Positions 13,501-24,895 of a DNA stretch of 64,000 bases are shown piece after piece. The DNA comes from Lingula anatina (Eukaryota; Brachiopoda; Lingulata; Lingulida; Lingulidae). Each line of letters begins with the position of its first letter. Positions within the stretch are counted from its first letter, which is position 1. The position numbers were made by a program, and so were the translations under genes. The stretch covers positions 194,380 through 258,379 of the forward strand of contig NW_019775389.1 of NCBI RefSeq assembly GCF_001039355.2, written 5' to 3'. Below the pieces are notes generated by a model that saw nothing but the letters and a program-made list of their open reading frames with translations, ran no database searches and was not told the DNA's origin.

Positions 13501-14036
13501 GTGGGTATGGGTGATACTTCATTTCGCAATGTACCACGTTCAATGTGAAAAGGGTCTCACCTCTCAAGCTGTGTTTTCGTATCCCCCTTTGGTTACTTCA
13601 TATGAATGTTATTTTAACTACAAATGTGCACTTTTTATTTTGTTATCTCAGTATTATCATCACATTTTAATTAGTATATTGTATAATAATTTTGATACAA
13701 GTATTACATGCTTGAGGTTTGCTTTCTAAAAGGTTATCAGGTATCACTGTGTATGCCAAAGTCTATTTTCATTTATTTTCACGGTTGCGGCGCACCATTG
13801 TGGCTGCAGATGAAAATGACATTTCATGAACTGGTGAGCAGTGTTCAAAATATCAACTACCAAATCTGTCCTATCGACTTTGGACTGGCAGTCATTTACA
13901 AACTGTTTCTCTTTCAGGTGTGGTGGCACTTAGCCAGGCAAAGGCACTTAGCAAGGTGTACTGGGCCTTTGACGACGCCCAGAAGACCCAACTGGCTGCC
14001 TTAGCTCAGGTGAACTCTCGCCCAGTCATCGGCTAA
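10574..14036 (+). CDS. Secreted two-module protein of unrecognised family (5 exons, 416 aa)
   Basis: Exons are 10574-10700, 11057-11512, 11826-12217, 12741-12897 and 13918-14036. All introns are GT..AG with phases 1, 1, 0 and 1, and the joined frame is open for 416 codons. Residues 1-19 are a hydrophobic signal peptide. Residues 19-42 are a Gly/Lys-rich spacer (GGKGQGGKGGGKG). The rest is two modules of about 145 residues. Module 1 contains NYFAFG, then FLDILTRDQRQIL (131-143), EELYKLK, and MTDSQRALL. Module 2 contains NYFGFA, then FLEICTEEQKRVI, AEIWKLK, and FDDAQKTQL. The order of motifs is the same in both. The introns after residues 195 and 378 lie at equivalent module positions and share phase 1, which supports an internal duplication. 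No enzyme signature was recognised. Export is predicted and function is unknown. Exon structure is well supported; the exact transcript start is not. A noncoding first exon is possible because TTTCAG lies upstream of the ATG. Confidence 0.85.
12903..13097. mobile_element. Family C inverted-repeat element in intron 4 of the secreted-protein gene
   Basis: It begins with ATTCCCACAGATATTTGGATC six bases after exon 4 ends and carries GGAGAGTCTCACTAAAAT, AGCTGTTAGGGGGTGTTTA and a right arm AGTTGATCTAGGCATGGGAG. The same signatures occur at 21605, 48533 and 61497. Its edge almost touches the splice donor. Confidence 0.6.
13195..13385. mobile_element. Family B-related inverted-repeat element in intron 4
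   Basis: The left part has GGGACTCTCACTGAATTCAG and the right part AAAGTCCCCGCGGAGTTAG, inverted complements of the family B core GGGGACTCTCGCTGAA. The interior includes ACGCGCCTTCTCTTGTTTTC, also present in the copy at 35037. Confidence 0.55.
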
Positions 14037-15439
14037 CACCGAGAAGATAGAAGTAGCCTCCGAGGTTGTGCCATATTTGTTTTGCTACTATTGGAAAAAT
14101 ACGCACTCATTACTGGATCTGATAACATTTGAAACGGCCACTCCATTTGATGGGACTTAAATTCGAATTCACTATTTGAAAAAATCAATTTGATGAATAT
14201 AAGATAATAAAAATAATTTGCGTGACTAAATGACAAATTAGCATTATTGATGATTTTGTTCTAAAAAATATACAAAAGAAATGCACTCGATGGCGTAGCC
14301 AATGGCGCTAAGGCGTGGATACAGATATACAGAAGTAAAAAGTCAACTATGTTGTTATTCCTGTTTTTATTTGTTTTTTTTTTCTTTTTTTAACAATGAA
14401 TTTAGCTATTTGACTGCACACTTGTCTAAACAATTGTAAAACTGAAACTAAAACAATTTAAACATATTCACTCAGTGGTGCAGTGAGATTTCGAAAAGTA
14501 ATTTGTTCTTAAAGTAATGAAAACACCAGTAAAACTGACACTAAAACCAAACGAGGTACAAATGTCTCATATTGAAGTGAGTTTCTGAGGCGTATTTTGT
14601 TGTTTTTTTGTAAAAGTATGGGTATTTGTAAAAGTTAAAAAAAAACACCTTTTCGTCTGTCATAAACAACAAAATCAAGTTAGCATAATGTACTCGTACA
14701 ATATTGTCAACAAATAAATAGGAATTGTAAAAATGATGACCCAAGTGTATGCACCTTTAAAATAGATGAGTTTATATGAGATGTCGTGGATATTTCAACA
14801 TTATCAGTCTTTAAAAAACACAAAAGAACAGCATCGAAATATCAATGCTCTCTCGCAAGTTTTTATGTGGATGTGCAAACGATTGTCATAAAATAGTATG
14901 CATCGTTTCCATAAAGCATACTGCAGTTAACTGAAATGAGTTCGTCTGTTTGGTAAACTATTCTAAGATCTCACATTTTCTTTTTTTTTACAAACAGACT
15001 CGTGTTGCATTTGACTAGTCATAGTGTTTAATGGACAACTTATTTTCTAAAGTGAGTGTTTGTTTGCAATTAAAAAAGAAAATATAAGATCGCATAATAC
15101 CGTTTTCAACAGCCTGCAATTTGACTACAATTTGAATATTTCTGTCACGCTCGCAACAACGCAAGGGGCGTGAAAGAGTCAACGTTCCTTGGTACGTGCT
15201 CCGTACAGTGAGGTGTTCTTTTAACACAAGCCCCTAGCGGGCAGTCAACAATTTGAAGAGGACCATTGGCCGTATCTAAGATCTTTTTTTCCGTTGGCGT
15301 TCAGAGAACTTTTTTCCTCGTATATCATCGCGTATTTATGCATACGAACTGGCTGTAAGTTAAACCAAACGGATATCTCACAGTATATGCATACTGCTAC
15401 CGTTTCGAACTTAACAATTCCTCCTAATACTTGATACTG
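14037..15439. other. Intergenic gap between convergent genes
   Basis: AT-rich sequence between the 3' ends of the secreted-protein gene and the transporter gene. It presumably holds both 3' untranslated regions. No coding exon or element with clear ends was seen. Confidence 0.6.
14206..14211 (+). terminator. Candidate polyadenylation signal AATAAA
   Basis: AATAAA lies about 170 bases after the stop codon of the secreted-protein gene, a normal distance for an animal 3' untranslated region. No cDNA evidence is available, and AATAAA is frequent in AT-rich DNA. Confidence 0.4.
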
Positions 15440-18400
15440 CTACACTGATGCAACTTGTTCTATCTCATGCAAGTCCACGTTTTCAGCCACTATGACGTTT
15501 CCATTCTGTTGATGTGGTGAAGGCTCGTCGTGTTTCTGGAAGCAAGGTAGATGCAGGAGACAGTGGAGAATTCCCCCAAAGATGATGGTAGCACCGGCAC
15601 TGTAGAAAGATACGTCATAACTGCCGGACGTATCGTAGACAACACCTGTGGAAGACAGGAAAGCAATTCAAGGGGGATATATATGGAAGGGAAATCCCTG
15701 ACTACACGGATTATATGATGATTTAAACCCGACTACGAACACTACTTGCGCCAACATAACATTATTTCAGTTATTATCCAAAATTGTTTCGTTGCAAGAA
15801 TACAAAATATTCTTAGGAACTTTGGAATAGCTTTTAAGGTATCATAAACTTCGATAAATATGCATATAAATATAAATATTCGGGAAATATGCAGTTTTTA
15901 ATTAGTTTGAATTAAGATACTGATTACTGTACCTTAGAAACAAGGTATTTGTGGAGAAGTAAAAGAACAAAGAATCATCCAATGTCCTGGTGTTACTGAT
16001 TGAGAAAATTGAAATATCATCTAGAACAAAATGTTAAATTCTAAAAAAATATCTGTTTCGCTCACCTGCTAACGGCGGACCAATAGCAGAGGACACACCA
16101 CGTGCCAGAGTTAACAAGCCGAAAGCGTTCGTAAGCTTCTCAAGTCCCAACAAATCACAGAGGATAATAGACGTCAGAGAAATGTAGGCCGCTGAAAGAA
16201 GAGATATCGTGATATGTCAAACAATATTTCGCTGAGATTGATCCGTTTAAATGTCAAGCATATTTTACATATGGTATTTGTCAAAACTGTAGTAAACTTA
16301 ACGTTAAATTAAAGAAAAGCTGTCGTACAAATGTAACAAAAAAGTCCTATTGAAACAAAAAATGCTTTGCTTTTTTATAATATTATATGATCAGTTATGC
16401 AATAAAAGCTCTTTGAATGATAAACAGTAATTCTTTTTCTACTACAGCAGTATTTTTCGTCAAGATCAAACGTGCATCTATTGTAACATAGACTTGTCTT
16501 TAGTACGTACATTATTAAGACCAGAATGTAATGCGCTGGAAATAAAATGGTTGCTGCCTGTTGTCGTGAGACGACGCTAAAACCTCGTACACACACGATT
16601 TAGGCGACTCACAATTAAGGCCCATTCCCAATGAAACCATCGTTCTCCTCACGTGGAGTAGAATACAGAAAAGCTGGTGATCATACGTGTACTTTGGAAA
16701 CAAGAGGATGCGTGTTAATCTCTCAATCGGATTGCATTCAGCGAAAACTTCCGCGGAGGTGAATAGATCTACGTAGAACGATCGTTTCATTGGAAATGGG
16801 CCCATAAAGAAGACAGCAGCGTGTCTACATAAATGAACTTACATATGCAGAGACCAAACAAGGCTGCATATGTGGCCAACATGGCGTACGTGGTGCACAA
16901 GGGACTCAACACAGTGACCAGTCCGCTAATGAGGAGGGCAATGTTGTTCAGAACCAGAGCGTCCACTTTTGGCAGGTCAGCAAGAAAGCCCGCCACCAGT
17001 CGCCCTATGGTGTTCGTTATTCCTAGAAAAATATGGAAATAATGTTAGCTTGTTGCATTTTCGGTTTAAGAATCTAATTCAAAATAAGTGCTATCGCTTT
17101 GTGGGAGTTTTAAAAATTGCTTTAAAACAAAGAAATGTATATGAATCTTGGAATTCTAAATGTTGATATGGTAAATAGCATAAAATTTTACACCTGACTG
17201 ATCACGTGAAACATCTTAAGTTTACGAAAAAATATAACTTACAGTTTGAATTTAAAGTAAATGGCAAATTAAAGCATCGCCATTAATTCAATATAGTTGA
17301 TAATTGCCTAAGGGTATATCACAAAACATTAAATCAGTTCAAGTAAAAGTATAGCCATGACGATGACAAGAATAATGTATTGATTTAGCAGATGACAACA
17401 CATTACCTATCACTGATATAAGAAAGGTGGCGCTGCTAGCATCGACTCCCAGCAGCACAGCTCGGTTGGTCAGATATACAAACGGTACATAGAACCCGAT
17501 CATAGCGAAGACATTACCTAGAAAATATTTGATGAAATTAATTTATTTAATATAAACTGTGAAAAATTAAATGAAAATAGCAGCACAGGGCCTTTCGGTA
17601 CAACATAAAAAAGGCGTTTTGCTTGGTGCGATATTCAATTTTCATTATTCTCCTCTAAAAAGTATCAAAAACGTGTTATCATCTTATTTCATTTTAAAAC
17701 CCGTATTCAATGGATGTTTGGTCTAGCTACCTTCATCAAAATCAATTTATAAAATATTTGCATCAATTGATTGAAAAATTACCTGAAAACAATAGCAAAA
17801 ACGTCTTGTTCTTCATGAGGGAGAAATCCAACATCATTTTCAGCACATCCCGCGTAGATTTTGAAACACAACAACAACAATTCCGCCAGAACCATCCTTC
17901 CTCCTCCAATGGCAACCTTTCTGGTATCGCAGTAATACTGGTCACGTAAGTTTCCACGTCCGGCTGCGAGCGGTACTGCGGAATGTGACATACGCTTCCG
18001 CTGTAGAAAATGTCCTGTCGATACAACGGGCGGGCGTAGTCCTCTCGTGATACTGGCGCGGCGTCTTCTATGATTAAATCGCGAACCCTGTCACGAATGT
18101 GTTGGAGACTTTTAAAACTGCTGGCAATGCCAGTAGGAGACAATAAATGTTGAGACTGAAAAGGTTTTAGCCCCAGTTTCGGCGGGTGTTTGCTTTTTTG
18201 GAGACGTAAGCGGCGTTCTCTCTCCGTCATCAGGTCTTATATGAGAGGTAAAATCGTTAGCTTTTTGTCCAGGGATTGGAATAGGTGAAGACCGTTTAAT
18301 AACCGTTTTCACCTCTTCACTTTCATCCTCCGAATCTACTTCCAGAGGGCTTGTAGTTCCTGAAGTTGGAGAATTCTCCAGCATCTGCCCTTCTATCACA

Positions 18401-20073
18401 GTCTTTGGGATGGACATATTCGGGGTGTTTGGGAAACTCTCCTCGTTTTGGCCGTCATGATACGAATCCGTCATCCGGGACATGTATGACGTACCCATGA
18501 CGTCAGACACAGAGCCAATCTCTTCGCGGATTCGTTGCTGTCGCATTTCTTTAACTTCCTGAACTCGATTCATTATGACTGAAGTCGACATGTAAGTACT
18601 ATTCTCGGATTCAGTTCGTTGTCGCGCGTGTTCTTTTATTCTATCAATCACATTCTTTGCTCTTGGCTTTCTATTTTTCTTCTTTTTCACAGGCTTTGCC
18701 TCCAACGGCCTCATGAGGGCGCCACAAACTGCGCCCTGCAAGACGATACCAGCAATTATGTAGATGGCGTTTTTCCAGTCATATGTTTCCAGTAGGTAGC
18801 CCACAAATGGCGCAAAGATAAAAGTGCCACAGCCAGAGCCACACACTGCAATACCAGTGGCCAAAGCACGCTTTTTCTCGAAGTAATAACCTACACTGAC
18901 TATCGATGGCAAATACATCATGCCGAATCCAATGCCTAGAAAAGAAAAACATCTATCACTACTATTTTCGCTCTCTCATTCTTATTTCGGAACAATGCCT
19001 ATAAAAGAAAAACATTTATCACTATGCTACCAATTTCTCTCTTTCTTTTAAGATTAAAATGTACAGAACATTTATTGACAACCCTATATCTTTTCTTCAC
19101 TCACTTTCCCCGTATATATCAAAGTTACTCAACCTTTGAAGAACTACATTATTTAGGACTCAATGATACAGCTCATGCATGCGTAACTGTATGGAAACTG
19201 AAAAACGAAGAACTAATATTTAAAAAATATGAGAAACATTTGCTCAAACTACAAACTCCCTACCACCAAGTACTCCAAATGTTAAAATCAGCACATCGAC
19301 GTTTGGTGAGAAGGTGCTGAGAACGAAGGCTAAGCTGGCAAATATGGCGCCGGCAATCGTGACAGCGCGGCAACCATACCTATTCGTCAAGGCGCTTACG
19401 ATGGGACCTAGGAAAAGAGAAAATCCGTACAGGTATATTCTGTTTTTTTTTTTTTTTTTTTTTTTTCTTATGCAAAAATTGAATTAAGAATCCGAGATCA
19501 TTGCAAGACATGTACGCTGGTAGCTCTCATTGTATAAAAGACGCACTTAAGGCGAATATAATGGATTGAGCAGTACCTTCCTCTTTGGCTAATTACAATG
19601 CAATTTCCGATCCCACTTTGCGTGTCATTATCTGGGCAAATCAGGAACACATCTTACATGCAAATGGCATGCCCCTCCATCCCCTCGTTCTTCTGGCGAA
19701 TCAAATCCTTACATTAACCATACACCCCCTTGCCCGCCACACACACCATGTACAGTATAATATCTGCTTTTTCACACAAGTTTATCTACTTACCAACAGC
19801 GAGATATGTCCCAGCCAACAGAGACCCTACCAAGGCAGTCTTTGCTTTGCCCTCCTTGAAATAGTCCAAAAAAGTCAACAGAAACACGCCATAAGAGTAG
19901 GCAATGCCGTCCACTATCATGTTACACAGGAATGACACAGTCACGATGACCCAGCCCCAGCCTCCATCGGGAGGAGTGGGCACGTACATAGAAGCGCTGT
20001 CAGTAGACGCCGTGGATTTGGAGGATTCTCCGGAGACATGGCGTGATTTCTGGTCTTGGTTGCTGGGAGCCAT
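15440..20073 (-). CDS. SLC16-family monocarboxylate transporter-like protein (7 exons, about 732 aa)
   Basis: Exons in transcript order are 20073-19794, 19407-19264, 18935-17783, 17517-17407, 17022-16843, 16191-16066 and 15645-15440. All introns are GT..AG and all are phase 1. The protein has both SLC16 signatures: DGGWGW (residues 36-41) opening the first membrane helix, and [12 protein letters not shown] (158-169) before the fifth. The N-terminal helices include [17 protein letters not shown]. The C-terminal half includes [26 protein letters not shown] and [16 protein letters not shown] long Ser/Lys-rich cytoplasmic loop separates the halves. The protein should be a 12-helix plasma-membrane carrier of small organic acids or related solutes; the substrate cannot be read from sequence. 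The loop in exon 3 needs a one-base shift between overlapping frames (18112-18230), probably at the T6 run 18194-18199. The start is chosen at the ATG before a polar N-terminal tail typical of the family. Confidence 0.92.
16618..16803. mobile_element. Family B inverted-repeat element in a transporter intron
   Basis: The terminal inverted repeats are GGCCCATTCCCAATGAAACC and CGTTTCATTGGAAATGGGCC. Subterminal ATCTACGTAGAACGATCG and GCATTCAGCGAAAAC blocks match other family B copies. It sits wholly inside the intron between exons 5 and 6, ending 40 bases from exon 5. Confidence 0.75.
19442..19466. repeat. Poly-T tract in transporter intron 1
   Basis: About 25 T residues just upstream of exon 2 in transcript terms (poly-A on the coding strand). 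Confidence 0.9.
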
Positions 20074-21604
20074 TTTATCGTGAAGAGCTGAGTTCTCCGG
20101 TGAATGTTTCTAGTTTATGGCGATGATGGTGACTCTGATGCGAAAACGCGCCGTATGTGATGAGATTCTGAAGTTGAGTTATGGAAGCCAAATATAACTT
20201 TATTAATTATCTCAATCGATCGATCCATAATGTATGCTCAAAAGTAGAGAACATCTTCACATAGAATATCGATCTTTAAGGAGATAAAAACAAAAAAAAA
20301 TGAAGAGGCACCGACATGAAGTCACCGCCCATTACCTACTTACCTGTTTGACTTCACTCTTAGTGCCTCTATTGCGTATTTTAGAAGATCGACATATTAC
20401 GTGATTAGATGTCCTAACTTCCAATTTAAAAATAAAATCCACTCCTGTTTACAGTATCCTCGCTATGAAGAATGTTATCTTGTTATTCTTGTCACTTTCA
20501 TGTTACAAAGATTTCTGATTTACATTTCCTATCTTCTACTTGTTAAAAAGTCAATATCTAACGTTAAAAAGTCCATATAAAGGTCAAGACATGGAGGAGA
20601 AAATGTGGCTCCTTAAATCTGCAGTGGCGATCATCTACACTACTATAAAGAACGTACATGTCGTACCCTGATTTAGGCGTGGCTTATTTTTCTCCAAACT
20701 TTCCGATGTTCTGGAGAAAACTCTGGCATGATTTCTTCCCCCTCGTCTTGATGCCAGCGAGTCTTTATTGGTCCTAGAAAAATAGGAATATATATCTCAA
20801 GTAAAGCGTACAAAGAGAATGAACAATTTGAGAGTGTTTCTGAGTGACGATAAAGAAAAACAGACTGTCGGGCAGACAAACAGACAGACAGACAGGTTAT
20901 CCAAACACCGCATAACAGTAGCTGCATGGGCGGTAACGTTGAGGAAGGAATTATCCTTTATTGATGAACGATCCCATGAAATCATATATCAGTTAGTTAT
21001 AATACAACTTGTGTACATGAGGTGCCAGTGTTTCCTCCAATACATCTGCAATGTTTTTATTAATATCTGAAAAGTGATAAGAGCTAAGTAATAAGAGCTA
21101 AGAGTACTTAAAGTTCACTGTTAAGAGAACCAATGTATAACTTATATGCACCACATGATCATTTGTAAACATTAAGCCATAACCTTTTTGAACCCGCTGG
21201 GTTACCCCAGATCTTCGCAATTACTGTACTTTGCTAGTTAATGACAATCACTTGTTACTATATATACTGTATGCGTGTGTTAACGGTAGGTTATGTTTTC
21301 CCAAACATAAAGATTGAAGAGTCATGTCCTTATTGCCTTTGCCTCTCTGCTACCCTTTTTCTAATTAAATCTCATGAAATGCTTGCAGGTAGGCCCTAGA
21401 AATAATTGACAACAACTAATGCGCCAATAACATCAAATAATAATGGTAATTATTTCAAGGTGGTCTCGATTTATTAGTAAATATATTAGATCATACATGA
21501 AGATTGATTTACATTTTGAAGATAATGTGACAGGGTCAGAAATAAACAAATATAGCATTTTATTAGAAAACAGTGAATATGTCGCTCAGAGAAAAAATTG
21601 TCTC

Positions 21605-21832
21605 TATGGGCGAATTCCCATAGATTTCAGATCGATCTATCCCCGTGGGGAGTCTCACTAGATTACTGTAAGATAATCTTGCTTAAATTTCCGTTTCGCC
21701 TACTACAAGCTGTAAGGGGGTAATTAACTTTCGTGCCCGCTCGGCTGACAGCTATTTAGCGTGAACCCCCAGGGAGTTAGGTCGATCTAGTTGGATCGAT
21801 CTAATCTCTGGGAATGGGGTCTAAGACTCCTG
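21605..21832. mobile_element. Family C inverted-repeat element, full-length copy
   Basis: The left arm has GAATTCCCATAGATTTCAGA, TCGATCTATCCCCGTGGGGA and GTCTCACTAGATTAC. The right arm has CCCCAGGGAGTTAGGTCGA, GTTGGATCGATCTAATCTC and TGGGAATGGGG. The interior CAAGCTGTAAGGGGGTAATT is shared, inverted, with the copy at 48533. Confidence 0.7.
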
Positions 21833-22477
21833 AGTCCAGTTTCATCAACACTGGATAGTGCTATCCTTTGGATAACACTGTCCATAGTATAAATTTGATA
21901 TCCTATGGACAGTTGTCCTAAAGAAATCAGTTATTTTTAACCACGTGATAGCAACATCAGAAACAAAAATATTTGTCTAGCATTAAGGAAACATTACTTT
22001 CCACACAATTTTATGGATATCCTGGAAACATGTAATGAGGGTGAAACTAAAGACAGTCACCTTCTACCCAAGCGATGTCCCAAAGAACGCTATGCGTGCG
22101 TCCTTATATTTTGTGACTTTATTAAGTTTAAGGCTGTGCTGGAACGCAAAGTGAGTGCAAATGCGGCATATTTGATCAGATAAAAGTGGGTGTAAGACCA
22201 CCTGTTGCACCTCGGTTTATAGTTAACTTATAAACTCTGTCGTTGAGGACAATCCTAATTAGCAGTTCGCCGTCAAACTTTGCGTGCCTGTCAGGACGGC
22301 AGAAGTGCGAGTTTCGCACAATTATAGTGTTTGTATCCCAAGTTATCCTTAGATGTACTCAGTGAAAGTTCACATCAGATCACCAAGCAGTTGATTACAT
22401 AGAACAACTACTAGCTTTAGCTAAGGCAAAATAGATCTGATATTTAGTATGGTGATCAAGGAGACTTGTTTAAGGCT

Positions 22478-22641
22478 GCATTCAGAACAGCGGACTAACT
22501 AGTCCGAGGGTCAAATATGGCAACCCACTAAAAAGCTTGCCGTCTAATCCGCTAATTGACACTGAATAGATATCCCGTTGGGAAGTATTCAAGTGGGTCG
22601 GCCATATTTGACCCGTGGTATAATTAGTCCGCTGTTCTGAA
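22478..22641. mobile_element. Family A inverted-repeat element, copy 5
   Basis: The ends TTCAGAACAGCGGACTAACT and AATTAGTCCGCTGTTCTGAA are near-perfect inverted complements. GGGTCAAATATGG on the left pairs with CCATATTTGACCC on the right. This is one of the best preserved copies. Confidence 0.8.
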
Positions 22642-24470
22642 GGTGGCCTAATTAAGTGAGATTCTTATGCCCAACGCATTAAAAAGGCGTGCACGTGTTT
22701 ATCGCTTTAGCTAAAAGAGATTGAAATGACCCGATGATGCATAAAGTGCGCCGATACAAGTAAGAAGAAAGTTGACACAGGTCTATTGTACGGTGTATTG
22801 ACCACGATCAGGTCGATATGCAATGAGGCGTGATGGGATCCCAAGCAAAGTTACAGTCAGTTGTGAACTGTCAAAAATCGGACTAAGAACAGAATTTGGA
22901 CTAAACCTAATTCTGACTACCGAGAATTCTCACATGGCCTCGGACACTCAGATCGATGCCTACAGCAGTCAAGGTTATTTCCTTGAAGTGTCAATGGCCA
23001 GATAACCCGTAGTTTAGATAGGCCTTATCTCACACTTCATGTATTTATACCAATGACAAAATGTTAGGTCTGACATATGTGTACTTTTCCTCTCCACAGT
23101 ATTGACCTAGATGATGTAAAAACTTGTAACGTTCTTAAAACACACCACGCCATAGAAATGGCAAAATGGGCTTACATTTGTACCACAGCACTTGTTGAGA
23201 GGAGAGATACGGGAATCTTATGCATGTTAGATATCACGTAGGCCAAACTTCGTAATGGTCATTAATGGTGATCGATTAAGAGAGACTATTAATCTAGAAA
23301 TTGATTTAAACACGTCTTTGTGTTAACACAGGAACATAAAATGAAACATCAGAATGATATAAGATATACCAATACTTTTACAAAACCAAACTTTTCTTTC
23401 TAAGCACCATTAATATGAGCCAATCAATTACTATACGGGGATATTTCGCTTTTAACTTTTTTTTTAACGTCTACAACATCTCTCTTACCTGTACCAAGAT
23501 CTAGACAAGCTGTATACTCCTGTCTAAACACGAGACTATCCTTCTGGTACGTAAACTTTCATGACCAGTATATTCACAGTGAGGTCTTAGTAAAACTAAT
23601 TCCTCGAATATTTCCCCCTAATCTTTGTTAACACGTGATTATACGAAGGCGTCTTAACACAAAGGAAAGGTACGCAGTTTCTCAGGTATATGTTTGTTTT
23701 GGCTGGCGCGCAATATGACGTCACCGAGAGGTCAGGAAATCCCTCGAGTGCATATATTGTTTGCACATCTGTGACTCATCAAAAACACACAACGTGTGGG
23801 AATATTATTATTAGTATATCGATTTACCTGACATGCCCCTGCCCTTTAAGCTTATTAATTCGGTTAAAGGTAAACATTTTATTTGTTTTTTCATTACTTT
23901 AAAGGGTTTGGGTACCCTCCACTGTTATTGTTTGATGCGACTTGTCAGAGCAATTAAACAGAGACGCATTGTAGTATTTATTTTTGCCTTTGTAAATATT
24001 AATACGTACGCCCATTTACTGGGTATTTTATAGTCTATTATTAGACAAAACCCAAAATGATGTCATTCGTTGCACTTCATATGGCTATGCGGACTAATTG
24101 TGCTTTCGATTCTAAATTTACAGGGGTCATTCACACCCACGTGAAGACAAAAAAGGTGCACTTACAATGCAGGTGTATTTTGAGAACAAACATAACCTCT
24201 ACGTCTGCTAAAAAATCTCGCCGTGTATACGATGTAGAAGAGAAGCGGTCTGCATATTGAAACGTCCGTAACGGCATTGACCCAAAACTTTCTCTGCTAC
24301 AGTGGGGATTGCAGCTGCAGTATGCATGAAATAACTCGGGTAAAATTATGGATTGAGACGTCAAAACACCTTGTTACACACGCAAAAATGAATGTTTTAA
24401 TTTATATATGAGTCATAACAGAATTTTTACACCGGTACAACATGCTGTTATCTTTCTATCGGTATCCGTT

Positions 24471-24756
24471 GCCTGGTTTCACGAAGAACTGAAGCTTGAA
24501 AATTGGTCTTAACATTAGGACCAAACTTTTAGTCTTTTCGGTTCAAGACAAACCTGTAATACTCCGCATGAATGGAATAATTAAGCACCTGTGTTGGTCG
24601 GCAATGGATTTCTTGATAAGTACTCGGCACATTTACAAGTTATGTAATTTGTTCGCACTGTTGCTGGTCTTTATTTAGTCAAAGTAGACTATGGGTAAAG
24701 TTCTAGTCTAAAAGGTCAGATCATTTTTGGGACTAAAATTATTTTGTGAAACAGGC
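24471..24756. mobile_element. Fold-back element with GCCTGGTTTCAC ends
   Basis: GCCTGGTTTCAC at the left faces GTGAAACAGGCC at the right, imperfect inverted complements. Subterminal repeats of AGTCTTTTCGG and GGACTAAAA type suggest a longer decayed stem. There is one copy in the window and no coding capacity. Confidence 0.5.
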
Positions 24757-24808
24757 CCTGGCTGTGTAAGTAAGGTCACGTGTGTAGTGACCTTAAGTCC
24801 AGGCCTTG

Positions 24809-24895
24809 TTTAACTGACAGCTGTCACAGCTAAAAAGTGTCACCCTTTTTCATATCGGGGGTGACAGCAGGACGCGCTGTGACACTTCAGTTAAA
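24809..24895. repeat. Short hairpin-forming inverted repeat
   Basis: TTAACTGA and GTCACAGC on the left face GCTGTGAC and TCAGTTAA on the right. An inner pair, GTCACCC and GGGTGAC, continues the stem. The whole unit is about 87 bp, either a very small MITE or a structured sequence. Confidence 0.55.
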
